This document shows, piece after piece, positions 43,107 to 53,154 of a stretch of DNA of 64,000 bases (its first letter is position 1; each line of letters starts with the position of its first letter). This DNA is from Yponomeuta sedellus (taxonomy: Eukaryota > Arthropoda > Insecta > Lepidoptera > Yponomeutidae): NCBI GenBank assembly GCA_934045075.1, contig OW203725.1, positions 23,475,714 to 23,539,713 on the forward strand, written 5' to 3'. Position numbers and translations under genes: made by a program. The notes beneath the pieces were generated by a model, which worked only from the letters and a program-made list of their open reading frames with translations, made no database searches and was not told the origin of the DNA.

Positions 43107-43510
43107 GTGGAAAAGTCAGCGATAGCGGAACATCTTCTTGAATCAGGATCAAACCACTGGATAGAATTGCACAAACCATCGGTGCTTTCCAACGATCGCC
43201 ATTATTATAGCCGAATTGTGCGTGAAGCGGTTGAAATTAAGAAACACAAAAATTTTAATCGGGAATGTGGTTTCAAACTGTCGCAAACGTGGGATCCGGT
43301 CATCAAGATGTGTTCGAGTGGAAAAAAAGTCGCATGGCTTATCGTCCGACAATGTCAGTGTAGTGTGTCGCAACCCTAATAGCGCTTTGTGATAGCTGAT
43401 TGAGGGTAGTCTGAAACCTCATCAGTCGAAGATGTGAACGGGTGCCAGCGATCAGTCTTCTCGTGACCACGATGACTGTAACGTCGTCGAAACGTCGAGG
43501 TAAAATAGCA
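43107..43510 (+). pseudogene. Penelope-like element, C-terminal fragment and 3' end
   Basis: The frame from 43107 reads KSAIAEHLLESGSNHWIE, YYSRIVREAVEIKKHKNFNR, WDPVIKMC: the segment directly after the GIY-YIG endonuclease in Penelope-like proteins (SAVAEH ... REAIEI ... FNR ... W.PV). After the stop, GTCGTCGAAACGTCGAGG (about 43483) is a typical 3' motif. RT and the GIY-YIG motif itself are missing. Confidence 0.65.
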
Positions 43511-43572
43511 ATAAATTACTACGCCATTAAGCCCCGAAAATATTCTAACTATTTATATATATTATTCTACTG

Positions 43573-43760
43573 CTGTGCGCTCTCCTCGGCCCTGTGCGCC
43601 CTCCCCGGCCTCGACTGTGCGCCCTTCTCGGCCTCGAGGGGGTCGCTCCCGATGTGGGTTTAGGTTCTTGTGAGTCCCACATTGGCAGCACGGCGGGGTC
43701 CGTGCTGTTATTCATGAGCATTCTCCACCTACCTCCCCCGTGTCCTCCGGAGGGTGCCCT
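43573..43760 (+). repeat. GC-rich short tandem and probable LINE 3' UTR
   Basis: CTGTGCGCTCTCCTCGGCC, CTGTGCGCCCTCCCCGGCC and CTGTGCGCCCTTCTCGGCC are three diverged units, followed by GGTTCTTGTGAGTCCCACAT. R1-clade-like 3' UTR is a guess. Confidence 0.4.
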
Positions 43761-43764
43761 TTAT

Positions 43765-44235
43765 AGCTTTAAAAAAAACTACTGTATGTGTATTGAGTAG
43801 GTATGTCACGTTTGATGTTTATTTTACCTAGCACCATGGACATATCTACGGTTAGTTTCGCAATTTAAGTATATTAAAAAAACTTCCATTCAACACAACA
43901 CAGTACTTATATTATTTGAATGATATAAATGTAAAATTCCATAGTAATTGTTATTTTAATTTTAATTAATAGGTAGATAGCGCTAGATGGCGCCAGTTTG
44001 TAGCGCGTAATCCGCGTATCACATAGTACAGTTTGAGCCTAAAATTATATAGAGCATTTCCATAGAAGTTTCACGTTAAACCCAACGACCGAGTTCAGGT
44101 CACAGATCTTTGTTAGTACACAGCCCCACACGCCTTTTAATTTTCGTTTTTGGGCAGTGGTGCCACCTGATTATATACATTTCAAGTATAGATCTGTGTG
44201 CAAAAACAAAACGGTCGAACAATTATGTGTCTCAA
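43765..44235. other. no gene recognised
   Basis: AT-rich intron; contains GCGCTAGATGGCGCCAG at 43981, a partial CTCF/AGATGGCGC-type motif. Confidence 0.3.
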
Positions 44236-44239
44236 TAAG

Positions 44240-44505
44240 AGCGATGGTAGAGCGGAGCGGTGTAGAACGCCGGCCTCTCAATCGGGAGGTCGCGGGTTCG
44301 AACCCCGGCGTGTGTCAACGACTTTGTGTTCTAAGTTATGTACATTTGAGAAATTATAGTAGCAATACCACTCGCTTACGGTGAAGGAAAACATCGTAAG
44401 GAAACCCTAGTGTCTGAGGTGTTAGCGTACCTCAGCGCTTGCTACGTACAATGGCCTAACTATGAGGCTAAGTGCGGAAATCTCAGGTCTAACTACTACT
44501 GCTAC
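44240..44505 (+). repeat. SINE-D, best preserved copy
   Basis: Head GATGGTAGAGCGGAGCGGTG, anticodon-arm-like CCTCTCAATCGGGAGG, B-box GGGTTCGAACCCCGGCG; body CGACTTTGTGTTCTAAGTTA; tail GGTGAAGGAAAACATCGTAA and TGCTACGTACAATGGCC. Confidence 0.75.
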
Positions 44506-44509
44506 TACT

Positions 44510-44990
44510 AAATGTGTCTCAATATCACTGCCATGTCACAGATATCAACTAAATGCGGTTCCCACTATGAGTGATAGGTACATATCACGCCTCATATCTA
44601 TCCGACAGAGCTAAGTAAACATTCGGTTTCCGCACACAGATCTATACGTTAAAAGTTACATAATCAAGGCGCCGATCAGTCAATAGCCCCTTAGTTTGCC
44701 TAATCTCTGGTAGTTTTAGCTGCATTTGCCGCGTCCTCGTGCATAATATGGCAAATAATCATGCGATCCCAATTAAAAGATCGCCCGGTACGGTCACGAC
44801 TCAGATGGCAATAGATAGCGGTAATTTATGTATGTGTGTATTCGTATGATGTTATCGGTGTGTGGGTGGATTTATGCGCACGCACTTTGCCCGTACAAAT
44901 GTTTCTTAGGTGAGTGAGTTGCTTGATAATGATGATTTGGAGAACAATTTAGTGATTTATTTTCTGATCCCTTTCATAAAACGGTTATGA
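44510..44990. other. no gene recognised
   Basis: Unassigned intron DNA. Confidence 0.3.
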
Positions 44991-44999
44991 ACAATAAGC

Positions 45000-45172
45000 A
45001 TAACATTACATTTACATACAGGTATATCCCCTCCTTCTGGCCCCACACCAGGATACCACGTGTCGCGGGAACCAGAAACAATGACATCACAAACATGTAA
45101 ACATCCAAGACCTGGGGTTTGTTTTTGTCCCCAGCCGGGGCTCGAACCCGGGACCTCTTGCATCGCAAGGAG
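45000..45172 (-). repeat. SINE-B
   Basis: TTTACATACAGGTATATCCC, ACCAGGATACCACGTGTCGC, GACCTGGGGTTTG, B-box GGGGCTCGAACCCGGGACC; A-box end lost. Confidence 0.7.
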
Positions 45173-45269
45173 ACGCGATATTTATATACCTACATGTTTC
45201 CCCACTATTTTAAATTACATATAATTTATAGATATAATTTGTAAATTTTATACTGCACTACCTGCTAAT

Positions 45270-45360
45270 CTTGTCTCCAAAACTTAGGTTAACTGGTAGA
45301 TAATGTAGCATTAAACTCGCCTATGTGCAAAATTTTTATGCAATATAGATTTTTATTAAT
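45270..45360 (+). mobile_element. CR1-like LINE tail
   Basis: CTTGTCTCCAAAACTTAGGT, TAGCATTAAACTCGCCTATG, AAATTTTTATGCAATA: inverse of 28740-28820. Confidence 0.5.
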
Positions 45361-45431
45361 AGTAACAATACAACAAAGTTGCCATTACTTAGATCCTTTC
45401 GATTTGTGCAGAGGCACAAATGGCAGTAATT

Positions 45432-45525
45432 TGGCAGTAAGGGCTCATCACTAGTTACGCGTCACTAGCGCCATCTAGAGAGATGGCGCTAGTGACGCGT
45501 AACTAGTGATGAGCCCTTACTGCCA
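45432..45525. repeat. 45-bp perfect inverted repeat
   Basis: 45432-45476 is exactly reverse-complementary to 45481-45525 with a 4-bp AGAG centre. Contains GCGCCATCT/AGATGGCGC next to the loop. Non-coding, probable MITE or foldback unit. Confidence 0.95.
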
Positions 45526-45841
45526 TATTGAATTTAACAAAATTTGAAACCAACTAAGTATTAAAATTAAAAGTTAGATAATTATTAGATTGGTAGATAT
45601 TAATTTTGTAATTTCATTTCTCTGCCTGACCTTAAATTTAGCTGAATATATAAAAACTTAAGTATACATGCAGCATTCAAGTTTGCCAAGTCGTGCATGT
45701 AATAGTATGACACACGACACTCGCTACGTACCACCCACGGTCTTTTGTCTCGAAGCGATTCTATCGCGATATATCATAGCTATAAAGGCGTATAGAGCAT
45801 GACACATGAGTCTGTTGCTATCAGGATTAAGGGCTGTTCAT

Positions 45842-46374
45842 ATTAGAGTCTTAAACTATCACAAAGGTTAAGCAACATAGGGCGCGTTCAGTGCTTGGAT
45901 GGGTGAACATCTTTGACCAACGCTAGTGGCATTTTTTCCGAGCGGTTCCGTGCTTTGTAAGGTACTGTAACGATAACTCTTTATAGTAGCTGGCTGGCGT
46001 AGCCGTCTAGGCAGAGATTGAAGAATATCGTCACGTATTGTCTAAGTAGGTGTCAGTCGTGTTGAGACTCCCAGCTAGGCTAGGTTTTCGTGATAAAAAA
46101 TATAATAAAAAAAAGTATTATTCGTAATCAAGAGTTTTAATAAGTACAGCGCTACACTACGTAAAGCAGTTGGTGCAGGCTGCCATCGATAGAGGGCAGT
46201 CGTTAAGCCAAGTCAGAGGCCTTAGGGCGGCTTGAAAACTTCTGACAGTAAGACCAGCCACTAGTCTTGCAAGCCTCTACCAATACGGACTTGGCCCTCG
46301 TAGTGGAGTATGGCCTATACCTTCCTCAGGGAAGAGACCCGTGCCCCTCAGTGGGGAAATAATAGGTTCATGAT
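45842..46374 (+). repeat. 5S-SINE (older subfamily) split by an insertion
   Basis: Head with GTTAAGCAACATAGGGCGCG and CTTGGATGGGTGAAC to about 45970, then some 185 bp of other sequence, then GCAGTTGGTGCAGGCTGCCA to TCAGTGGGGAAATAATAGGT. Confidence 0.7.
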
Positions 46375-46750
46375 GTTGATACTGGGGTACAGGTCGTATG
46401 ATGAAATCTCACGTTTTGTCCTTTGTTATAGAGTCAGAGTAGAATTCGGATTGTCAGCCATTTTGATTGTCGATTGGATGTTGTTAGTCTGGTTTGCAGA
46501 CGTTGGGTACTTTCTTATACACAGTTATTTATTAATACGAGTCTAATGACGATTATATATTAAATACACTTCTGGACACATTTATTGGCCCACCTTAGAG
46601 TTTAGGTTTCGACGGCCCCTACCTAAATATGATTGCTAGATTGAACAAAAACTATTGATGTAGTTTTTAAACCTGATATATTTAAAGACTATTGAATAAA
46701 ATTATGTGTGCCGGGTTCAAAACTGCATAAAAACTATTACACTATTTTTA
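46375..46750. other. no gene recognised
   Basis: TACACTTCTGGACACATTTATTGGCCCACC-like segment at 46566 recurs inverted at 47030-47060 (GGTGGGCCAATAGATGTGTC), so 46566-47060 may be one inverted-repeat element with a SINE-A inside. Confidence 0.45.
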
Positions 46751-46960
46751 TTTTTAATGCACTAACCCGTGCTAAGGAACAAATTTAAAAACCTATTTAA
46801 TGTACGTAATACAGAGAATTGTAAAGAGGTTCGAAATTTCACTGATGCCGTGAGTCGCCCATTGGCTCAATTGGTAGAGCGCTGGTACGGATAGCCAGAG
46901 GTTGCGGGTTCGAATCCCGGCATGGGTGAAATTTTTAGCCTCTAAATAGGTTTTTAAATT
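46751..46960 (+). repeat. SINE-A with inverted tail at the 5' side
   Basis: TTTAATGCACTAACCCGTGC, then TGTACGTAATACAGAGAATT, GGCTCAATTGGTAGAGCG, GGTTCGAATCCCGGCATGGG, AGCCTCTAAATAGG. Confidence 0.75.
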
Positions 46961-47124
46961 TGCATAAAAACTTTTTGCTCGACTTGATATAAATTTTTAG
47001 CTAGGACTAAACGAAACTGAATATGCAAGGTGGGCCAATAGATGTGTCCAGAAGTGTAAAATTGTATTAGCTTAGATTCATTTCAAACTCTGAATAATAA
47101 GGTGGTTAATTGTTTTTTCATGTA

Positions 47125-47280
47125 GCCCATAAATGTCCTACTGCAGGGCATAGGCGTTCTCTCGGAGATAGAGTATGGGCTTAATTACCACCGTGCCCAG
47201 CGCGGATTAGCAATTTCAAGCGCCAGCGTGTATGAATACCACAGACACTCAGGTTTCCTCACAATTTTTTCCTTCACGAT
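47125..47280 (-). repeat. SINE-D tail
   Basis: TCCTACTGCAGGGCATAGGC, CAGCGCGGATTAGCAATTTC, GACACTCAGGTTTCCTCAC. Confidence 0.6.
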
Positions 47281-47333
47281 TGAGTGGTATTATTACTTTA
47301 AATTTACAAATGTACGTAATTATACAATTTTTA

Positions 47334-47725
47334 TTTTTAATGCCCTAACCCGTGCTAAGGACAAATTTAAAAACCTATTTAGAGGCTAAAAATTTCACCC
47401 ATGCCGGGATTCGAACCCGCAACCTCTGGCTATTCGTGCCAGCGCTCTACCAATTGAGCCAATGAGCGACTCACCGGCATCAGTGAAATTTCGAACCTCT
47501 TTACACTATTCTCTGTATTACGTACAGGCAGCGACATCTGGCTTAAGCAAATTGCATCACTTATAATACGTAATACAGAGAATAGTGTAAAGAGGTTCGA
47601 AATTTCACTGATGCCGGTGAGTCACCCATTGGCTCAATTGGTAGAGCGCTGGCACAGATAGCCAGAGGTTGCGGGTTCGAATCCCGGCATGGGTGAAATT
47701 TTTAGCCGCTAAATAGGTTTTTAAA
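47334..47725. repeat. head-to-head SINE-A pair
   Basis: Minus copy 47334-47560 and plus copy 47568-47725 face each other through their 5' leaders, giving about 150 bp of complementary arms (GTAATACAGAGAATAGTG inward; GGTTCGAATCCCGGCATGGG outward). Confidence 0.8.
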
Positions 47726-47744
47726 TGTACGTAACTTAGGAAAC

Positions 47745-48020
47745 AAAGTCATTGGTACATACCAGGATTGGAACCAACGACCTCCCGATTGGGAAGTCAG
47801 CGTTGCACAGTTTCGCTACCACCACTTGCGATTTTAAGTGGCTTCTATCTGATAGAATGTTTACAAAGTAGGATAATAACTGATTGATCGTAAATATGAT
47901 TGTTGCATACATATAATTGTGTGCCTGAAGTGTTCAAATAGCTCAGCGCTTGAAATTCCCAATCCGCGGTGGTCACACGTGGTAATTAAGCCCACATTCT
48001 TTCTCTGAGAGACGTTATAG
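47745..48020 (-). repeat. SINE-D head and facing tail fragment
   Basis: Head complement GGTACATACCAGGATTGGAA and CCTCCCGATTGGGAAGTC, then a plus-oriented tail CAGCGCTTGAAATTCCCAAT and GGTAATTAAGCCCACATTC. Confidence 0.5.
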
Positions 48021-48061
48021 GCTACACCAATGAAAACCTTTACCTATCTACTCGCATGTTT

Positions 48062-48240
48062 TTTTAGATAAATAGATATATAGAGAACACTTTATTGCAG
48101 AACCAGAAAAAAGAATACAACCATGATTTCTTAAATCTAAGTAATATTATAATAATATTACACTTGGCGGTCTTATCGCTTAGAGCGATCTCTTCCAGGC
48201 TACCTTTGGATGGAGCGGAGTTTACAGTTGCAAGAAAATA
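48062..48240 (-). mobile_element. CR1-like LINE tail
   Basis: ACACTTTATTGCAGAACCAG, TTGGCGGTCTTATCGCTTAG, TCTTCCAGGCTACCTTTGG. Confidence 0.5.
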
Positions 48241-48249
48241 ATTTGAAAT

Positions 48250-49480
48250 TATCAAAAAAAGCGATTACTTAAGGGCACGGCAGAAAAAGGAGTAATATTG
48301 AAAAAAAAAAATTCCACAAAATCAGATAACGCTCAGTTATCTCTACAAAATACATAATAATATGTATTGCTATGTATATTTACGTTCAAACACATGTATA
48401 ACATCATGATAGCCACCTCACGATAAGAAAGTTTATCAGTAGTGATAACAGTACAGCAAAATATCACAAGACTTATTACATTTGCCACCGATACGGCTTC
48501 TAGATGGATATCGTAATTGCCTGTTGTAATTTTGTTATAATAATTTATACATGTGGCGAGCACATGTCAACTCTGTGCGCGCACTACAAACTCCAACATT
48601 CCTGCATCGCGCAATCAAAGTGTTTCACCTGACACCATAAATATAACGTCCGACAAACAACAGTTTTTTCTCTTTATAGCGGAAGAGCTAGAACGATTAC
48701 CCGCTCTTACGTACCTATATACGAGAAGGCCCGCCACTGAAGATAGATTTTAAGGAAAATCCGCCACCAACCCGGACTTGGCCCCCGTGGTGGAGTATGG
48801 TAGTATTGGGCCTGCTCGGACATCTTAAACATCGCTCCGTACTGTTACATTTGAGACAATGTACTAGTACGGTATATAAGTACTATTAGGACCTCATAGT
48901 AGAACCTTCTCAACGTTCACGTTTTGTTTGACCTTTCAGCCATAAAATATGCTTTTTTTTTAATATATCTTCATTTTTACAGGACCATTAATTTATGATT
49001 AATATTTTTTAATGTTGCCGTGCCACCATTATATTATAAGAACTATGATAAAAATCAATCAAAAAATATTTTAGTTCGAGTAGTTTTTTTTCCTACGTAC
49101 AATGAAATAATTATTACCATCTAGATTTTCGTAAGCTACTATTGTTATTTGCAAAGAACAAAAGTAGCTCGCAGAACAAGATTACTACCACAGAAATAAG
49201 CGTCCCAAAGCGCACGCAATAGAAAAATCTCCTTCACCAATTATTCACTATAATAACATTTAAAATATTATGTTATATTCGTTAGAGAAACTAACATCAA
49301 GAAAACAACACAGAAATACTTTTACAAAAGTACCTACTTGGATTAGCACGCGAACGAGCAGAATTGACACAATGAATGAAACAAAAAACGAAACAAGTAA
49401 AAACAATCTTTATTGCAACGACATACGACCTACTTCTAAAGTTCGGAAAAGACCAACCGGCTGAAGGGAGACCGATCGAA
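48250..49480. other. mostly unassigned intron
   Basis: Recognised only: 5S-SINE scrap at 48767-48800 (CCAACCCGGACTTGGCCCCC). Frames 48333, 48553 and 49270 show no domain. Confidence 0.3.
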
Positions 49481-49499
49481 ACAATTTCGCTCCGTTCAG

Positions 49500-49680
49500 T
49501 TCAATCACCACACTCTCATGCAGGGTTCGTTCGCTCTCGGCCATATTCGGTCACCCGGTCCGGTTCATTTATTCATTCATCCAATCCGTGACCGCGAGAG
49601 CAATGAACGAATAGACCGAATGTCCGATTATCACTGGGAAACGTTTCCTTTCGTTCATTGCATGGTAACGTATCTTAATC
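49500..49680. repeat. imperfect inverted repeat with TTCGTTCGCTCTCG ends
   Basis: GGTTCGTTCGCTCTCGG (49523) faces CCGCGAGAGCAATGAACGAA (49592) and CGTTTCC/CGTTCATTGC flank it; a decayed MITE is likely. Confidence 0.4.
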
Positions 49681-49696
49681 GTACTTCGTACATGAC

Positions 49697-49782
49697 CGAA
49701 ACAATACTAGAGTATGGCCTGACCTTCTTGCGATGCAGGAAGAGACCCGTGCCGTAGCAGTGGGGACATACAAGCGTTGATA
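49697..49782 (+). repeat. 5S-SINE 3' fragment
   Basis: GAGTATGGCCTGACCTTCTT to GGGGACATACAAGCGTTGAT. Confidence 0.65.
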
Positions 49783-49794
49783 TCGAAGTTATAC

Positions 49795-49905
49795 ATGGCG
49801 GAGGTAGCCCATTGTGAAGAACGATAGATTCGGAAGATAGAGACCCAGGTTCTATTCCCGGTGTGGGCATGTACCAATGACTTTGTTTTCTAAGTTAGTG
49901 CATTA
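49795..49905 (+). repeat. tRNA-like head of SINE-D type
   Basis: GCGGAGGTAGCCCATTGTGA, CGATAGATTCGGAAGATAGA, GGTTCTATTCCCGGTGTGGG, GTACCAATGACTTTGTTTTC. Confidence 0.5.
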
Positions 49906-49917
49906 AAAAAAAAGTAT

Positions 49918-50230
49918 TCTTTTTTAATGCACTAACCCGTGCTAAAGACAATTTTAAAAACCTATTTAGAGGCTAAAAATTGTCCTTAGCACGGATTAGT
50001 GCATTAAAAAATATATAGGGTACAGTGATATCATTCCGATGTAATACCTAACTGCAAAGTAGGTGCTTGGGGCTGCAAGTGATGCAAATTACTTCAGCCA
50101 GATGTAGAGAATATTGTAAAGAGGTTCGAAATTTCACTGAGGCCGGTTAGTCGCCCATTAGCTCAGTTGGGAGAGCGCTGGCAGGGTTAGCCAGAGGGTT
50201 CGAGTCCCGGCATGGGTGGAATTTTTAATA
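49918..50230 (+). repeat. SINE-A with a tail hairpin
   Basis: 49918-50012 is the tail followed by its own inverse (AATGCACTAACCCGTGC ... GCACGGATTAGTGCATT), then a plus SINE-A body with leader, GAGAGCGCTGGCAGGGTTAG and a B-box GGTTCGAGTCCCGGC. Confidence 0.7.
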
Positions 50231-50387
50231 TTATATCAGTAGCATATACAATACGTCAAACTGCAGTGCACATGCCTTCTCTCAGTGAGAGACAGACGAT
50301 TTTATGCCACTTGAAATTTAGCTTTGATTTTGTACAACATACCCCTTGTATGTTGTACAAAATCAATTTGTTATGAAATGAAAAAGT

Positions 50388-50572
50388 TTAAAAACCTATT
50401 TAGAGGCTAAAAATTTCACCCATGCCGGGATTCGAACCCGCCACCTCTGGCTATCCGTACCAGCGCTCTACCAATTGAGCCAATGGGCGACTCACGGCAT
50501 CAGTGAAATTTCGAACCTCTTTACAATATTCTCTGTATTACGTTCCTTAGCACGGGTTAGTGCATTAAAAAT
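50388..50572 (-). repeat. SINE-A bounded by inverted tails
   Basis: Tail CCTATTTAGAGGCTAAAAA at left; at right, after GTATTACGT, the outer tail CCTTAGCACGGGTTAGTGCA occurs in opposite orientation. Confidence 0.75.
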
Positions 50573-50895
50573 AAAAATATTGCAAAAATGAAAAAGTTTT
50601 ATTCAAAATGTACTGTAACAGGCTGTCAGTTGTTTTTACAATTTGGGTGTATTGTGATGTCTTTGCGTAGGTACAATACGTACAATACAATATCGTACAG
50701 GATGTACTAGTTTGGGACTGGTACAAGTGTGTTGTGTGAACTTGTGTGGAAGTTATTTAATTTTATTAATTACTCATTTCAAAATTTTAGCTGTTAACAG
50801 TAGATTAACAACTTACTCGTGTACGAGACGGGTGTAAGTAAGCTTGTTTCATAAGTAAAACGCCACCGGTGAAAACCGGTAGAAAGCGGATTCTT
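50573..50895. other. no gene recognised
   Basis: AT-rich intron DNA; 50794-51120 minus frame lacks a domain. Confidence 0.3.
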
Positions 50896-50899
50896 CACA

Positions 50900-51290
50900 C
50901 TTAAAAACACGAGTATAGCCAACACGATTGGTGCGATTTTCCACGACTCGTGTTTACCTAACCCCGGCCGCCATAACTCTTCACAATCTCTCGATCGCTT
51001 ATAGATTCTAATCTCGACGCACCATGACCCAGAATCGAACCGCATCCGATACTCAATCCTGCGCCAGCGACGTGAGAAGCCGTTTATCAGCGCGCGCGCA
51101 TCCCGCACGCCATTATTCAAAGATAAGGCACGAATATTAGTTAAAGCTGAAATCTGATGCTGATGCCGCGATAGCCGCCATTTTGCTTTGTGCCTAGCCC
51201 TTTTGCGCTACGATTTAGAGTCGGGAATCGCGTGGCGGCAGCTAGCGACATCTGGTGGCAGGGGGCTTTGAGGTCACGGGTGTTCTTGCG
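50900..51290. promoter_or_regulatory. candidate intronic regulatory block
   Basis: GC-enriched, repeat-free block with a GATA site AGATAAG (51121-51127), TTATCA (51084-51089), a YY1/Pho-type GCCGCCATTTTG (51174-51185) and a CTCF-like ACATCTGGTGGCAG (51248-51261, about 11 of 14 consensus positions). Clustered motifs in the ush intron suggest a cis-regulatory module; unproven. Confidence 0.3.
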
Positions 51291-51353
51291 TTGTGGGTTT
51301 AATTAATTCGGTAAATGATAATGGTTTGAGAAAAACTGATAGTTTCACACAGT

Positions 51354-51569
51354 TTGGGCCGATTTCTGAATCGAGAAGCTATACTCAGCGAGAATCAGCT
51401 ACACTCTACCAGCGCATTGTCAGCGTCTATAAAAATCTTTAATAAGTTACCAAGGCACCTTAAAGAAATCCACGATGGTAAAAAGTTCAATCAAGCATTA
51501 AAAAAAGGACTAAGCATAAGATCTTATAATAAAATCGAAAAATACCCAGAACAAAATACATTCAACTAA
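51354..51569 (+). pseudogene. CR1/Jockey-like LINE ORF C-terminal fragment
   Basis: SASIKIFNKLPRHLKEI, KKFNQALKKGL: the common C-terminal block of CR1/Jockey-like RT proteins (I.IFN.LP..IK ... F...LK). Stops at 51569; upstream RT absent. Confidence 0.6.
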
Positions 51570-51858
51570 TCTACAAAACAAATAAAATAGATACAGATGA
51601 ATCATAATTATAATAGAATTTTGTTGTTAATGAACATAGTAATGATTTAATAATTGTTTCGTCGTATTATATAAAATAACTAGTATATCAAAATTATTAA
51701 GAAGCATGTGTGATATTAAAATCGTGTGTAATTTGAAAATAATACAATGTAATTAGAATTAAAATAGTCTCAATTATAAAGGTCTTCTATAATTTATAAT
51801 GTTGCGTGCCCTACAGGGTCCACAAAAATCCATGAATTTAGTTATGACATGTGTATAT

Positions 51859-52360
51859 GTTACAGTTAAAACTCTTAAACGGTCAAAACTAGTTTTGACT
51901 GCTAAAATCAGTCAAAACTAGTTTTGACTGCAGAAAAATATAATAAAATTCTTATAATTATGTATCCGACAATGTCGAGTTGGTTTTCGGTCTTAAAAAT
52001 GTTCAACCTAACACGATCCTTCGCGCTTCGCTACGCTACGCGCTTCGTCGCACCTATATTTTTGTTGTCGCAGATTGAGCGATGCATCATTTTAGGTGTT
52101 TTTACCATTTGGTATTTCAAATATCGACGCCTTACTGCTAAAACCGACTATCTGCATGAAATGTTGTTTCTAGAAAACTCGAGTTTAAGGTTCGGATGTC
52201 GTTAACTATACTAAAACTTGTTGCCTTACTGCTAAAACCGACTATCTGCATGAAATGTTGTCCAAAGCTTATATGTCGATATAAGCTTTGGACAAAAGTA
52301 CTGTTGACTGATTTTAGCAGTCAAAACTAGTTTTGACCGTTTAAGAGTTTTGACTGTGAC
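51859..52360. mobile_element. 502-bp element with 57-bp inverted repeats
   Basis: 51859-51915 pairs with 52304-52360 (sum 104219), with motif CAAAACTAGTTTTGACTG, itself palindromic at AAAACTAGTTTT and repeated at 51909. Inside, ACTGCTAAAACCGACTATCT is a direct repeat (52134, 52227), and 52261-52274 is inverted at 52279-52292. Confidence 0.75.
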
Positions 52361-52477
52361 ATATATATATGTGGAATGCAATAAATTATTGAGTATTGGG
52401 AATTTCAGTAAGTAAGAAACGTTCTGTCACGCTCTTTGCTGAGAAATTTGAAGAGACAGCACTACGAGTATTAACTA

Positions 52478-52786
52478 CTAGCTGGTGCCCGCGACTTCGT
52501 CTGCGCAGGATTAGTATTTCGAGTTGCTTATACCTATTAGCGTCGCGCAGAAAAGAACTAACTTTATGACATTAAAATTATCAAATACCCTAAATAATTT
52601 TTGGGTTGCATTTGAAAAATATGACACAATATCTTTATAAATTGTAGCCTATGTGTTATTCGGATGTATAAGCTATATTATTGTAAAGTTTCATTAAAAT
52701 CCATTCAGTAGTTTTTACGTGAAAGAGTAACATACATCCATCCAAACTTACAAACTTTGGCGTTTATAGGTAGTATTAGTAGTATC
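52478..52786 (-). mobile_element. Helitron-like H2 copy
   Basis: CTAGCTGGTGCCCGCGACTT at left, TTTTTGGGTTGCATTTG, GTTTCATTAAAATCCATTC, GAGTAACATACATCC, ending AGTATTAGTAG: read on the minus strand, 5'-TC...CTAG-3'. Confidence 0.6.
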
Positions 52787-52810
52787 CTACTAATACTACC
52801 TATAAACGCC
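52759..52810. repeat. 24-bp perfect hairpin at Helitron end
   Basis: GGCGTTTATAGGTAGTATTA starts the left arm 52759-52782; right arm 52787-52810, 4-bp loop TATC. Overlaps the H2 terminus. Confidence 0.9.
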
Positions 52811-52814
52811 CTAT

Positions 52815-52905
52815 GCTCACCCATCCTGTACCTGACCGCGCCTGTTGTTGCCTAACCAAGTGATTGATTCCAATCACTCGGTTCGCCTAGGTCACGAGCG
52901 CGTCA
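52815..52905 (-). repeat. 5S-SINE head only
   Basis: TCACCCATCCTGTACCTGAC to GGTCACGAGCGCG; the 3' body is missing, which is unusual for a LINE-mobilised copy and may reflect later deletion. Confidence 0.65.
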
Positions 52906-53154
52906 ATTGTGCTATTACGCAGTTAAAATCATTGTTTGATTAACAATCTCATCTATCAAAATCATAGCACGTGTCTATCACGACCCATTAATTTGCAATC
53001 AGCTGCTTCTTATCGATTCTGGTGTCATAACTCACGGATTCTGGTTAACCGCTCTGTCGAACTCACATGTGTGTATACCATATCAGTGTATACCAGATTA
53101 ATGAGGAACTTAGTTGGAGTAGTATTCGCGATACTCATACAAAGTTATATATCA

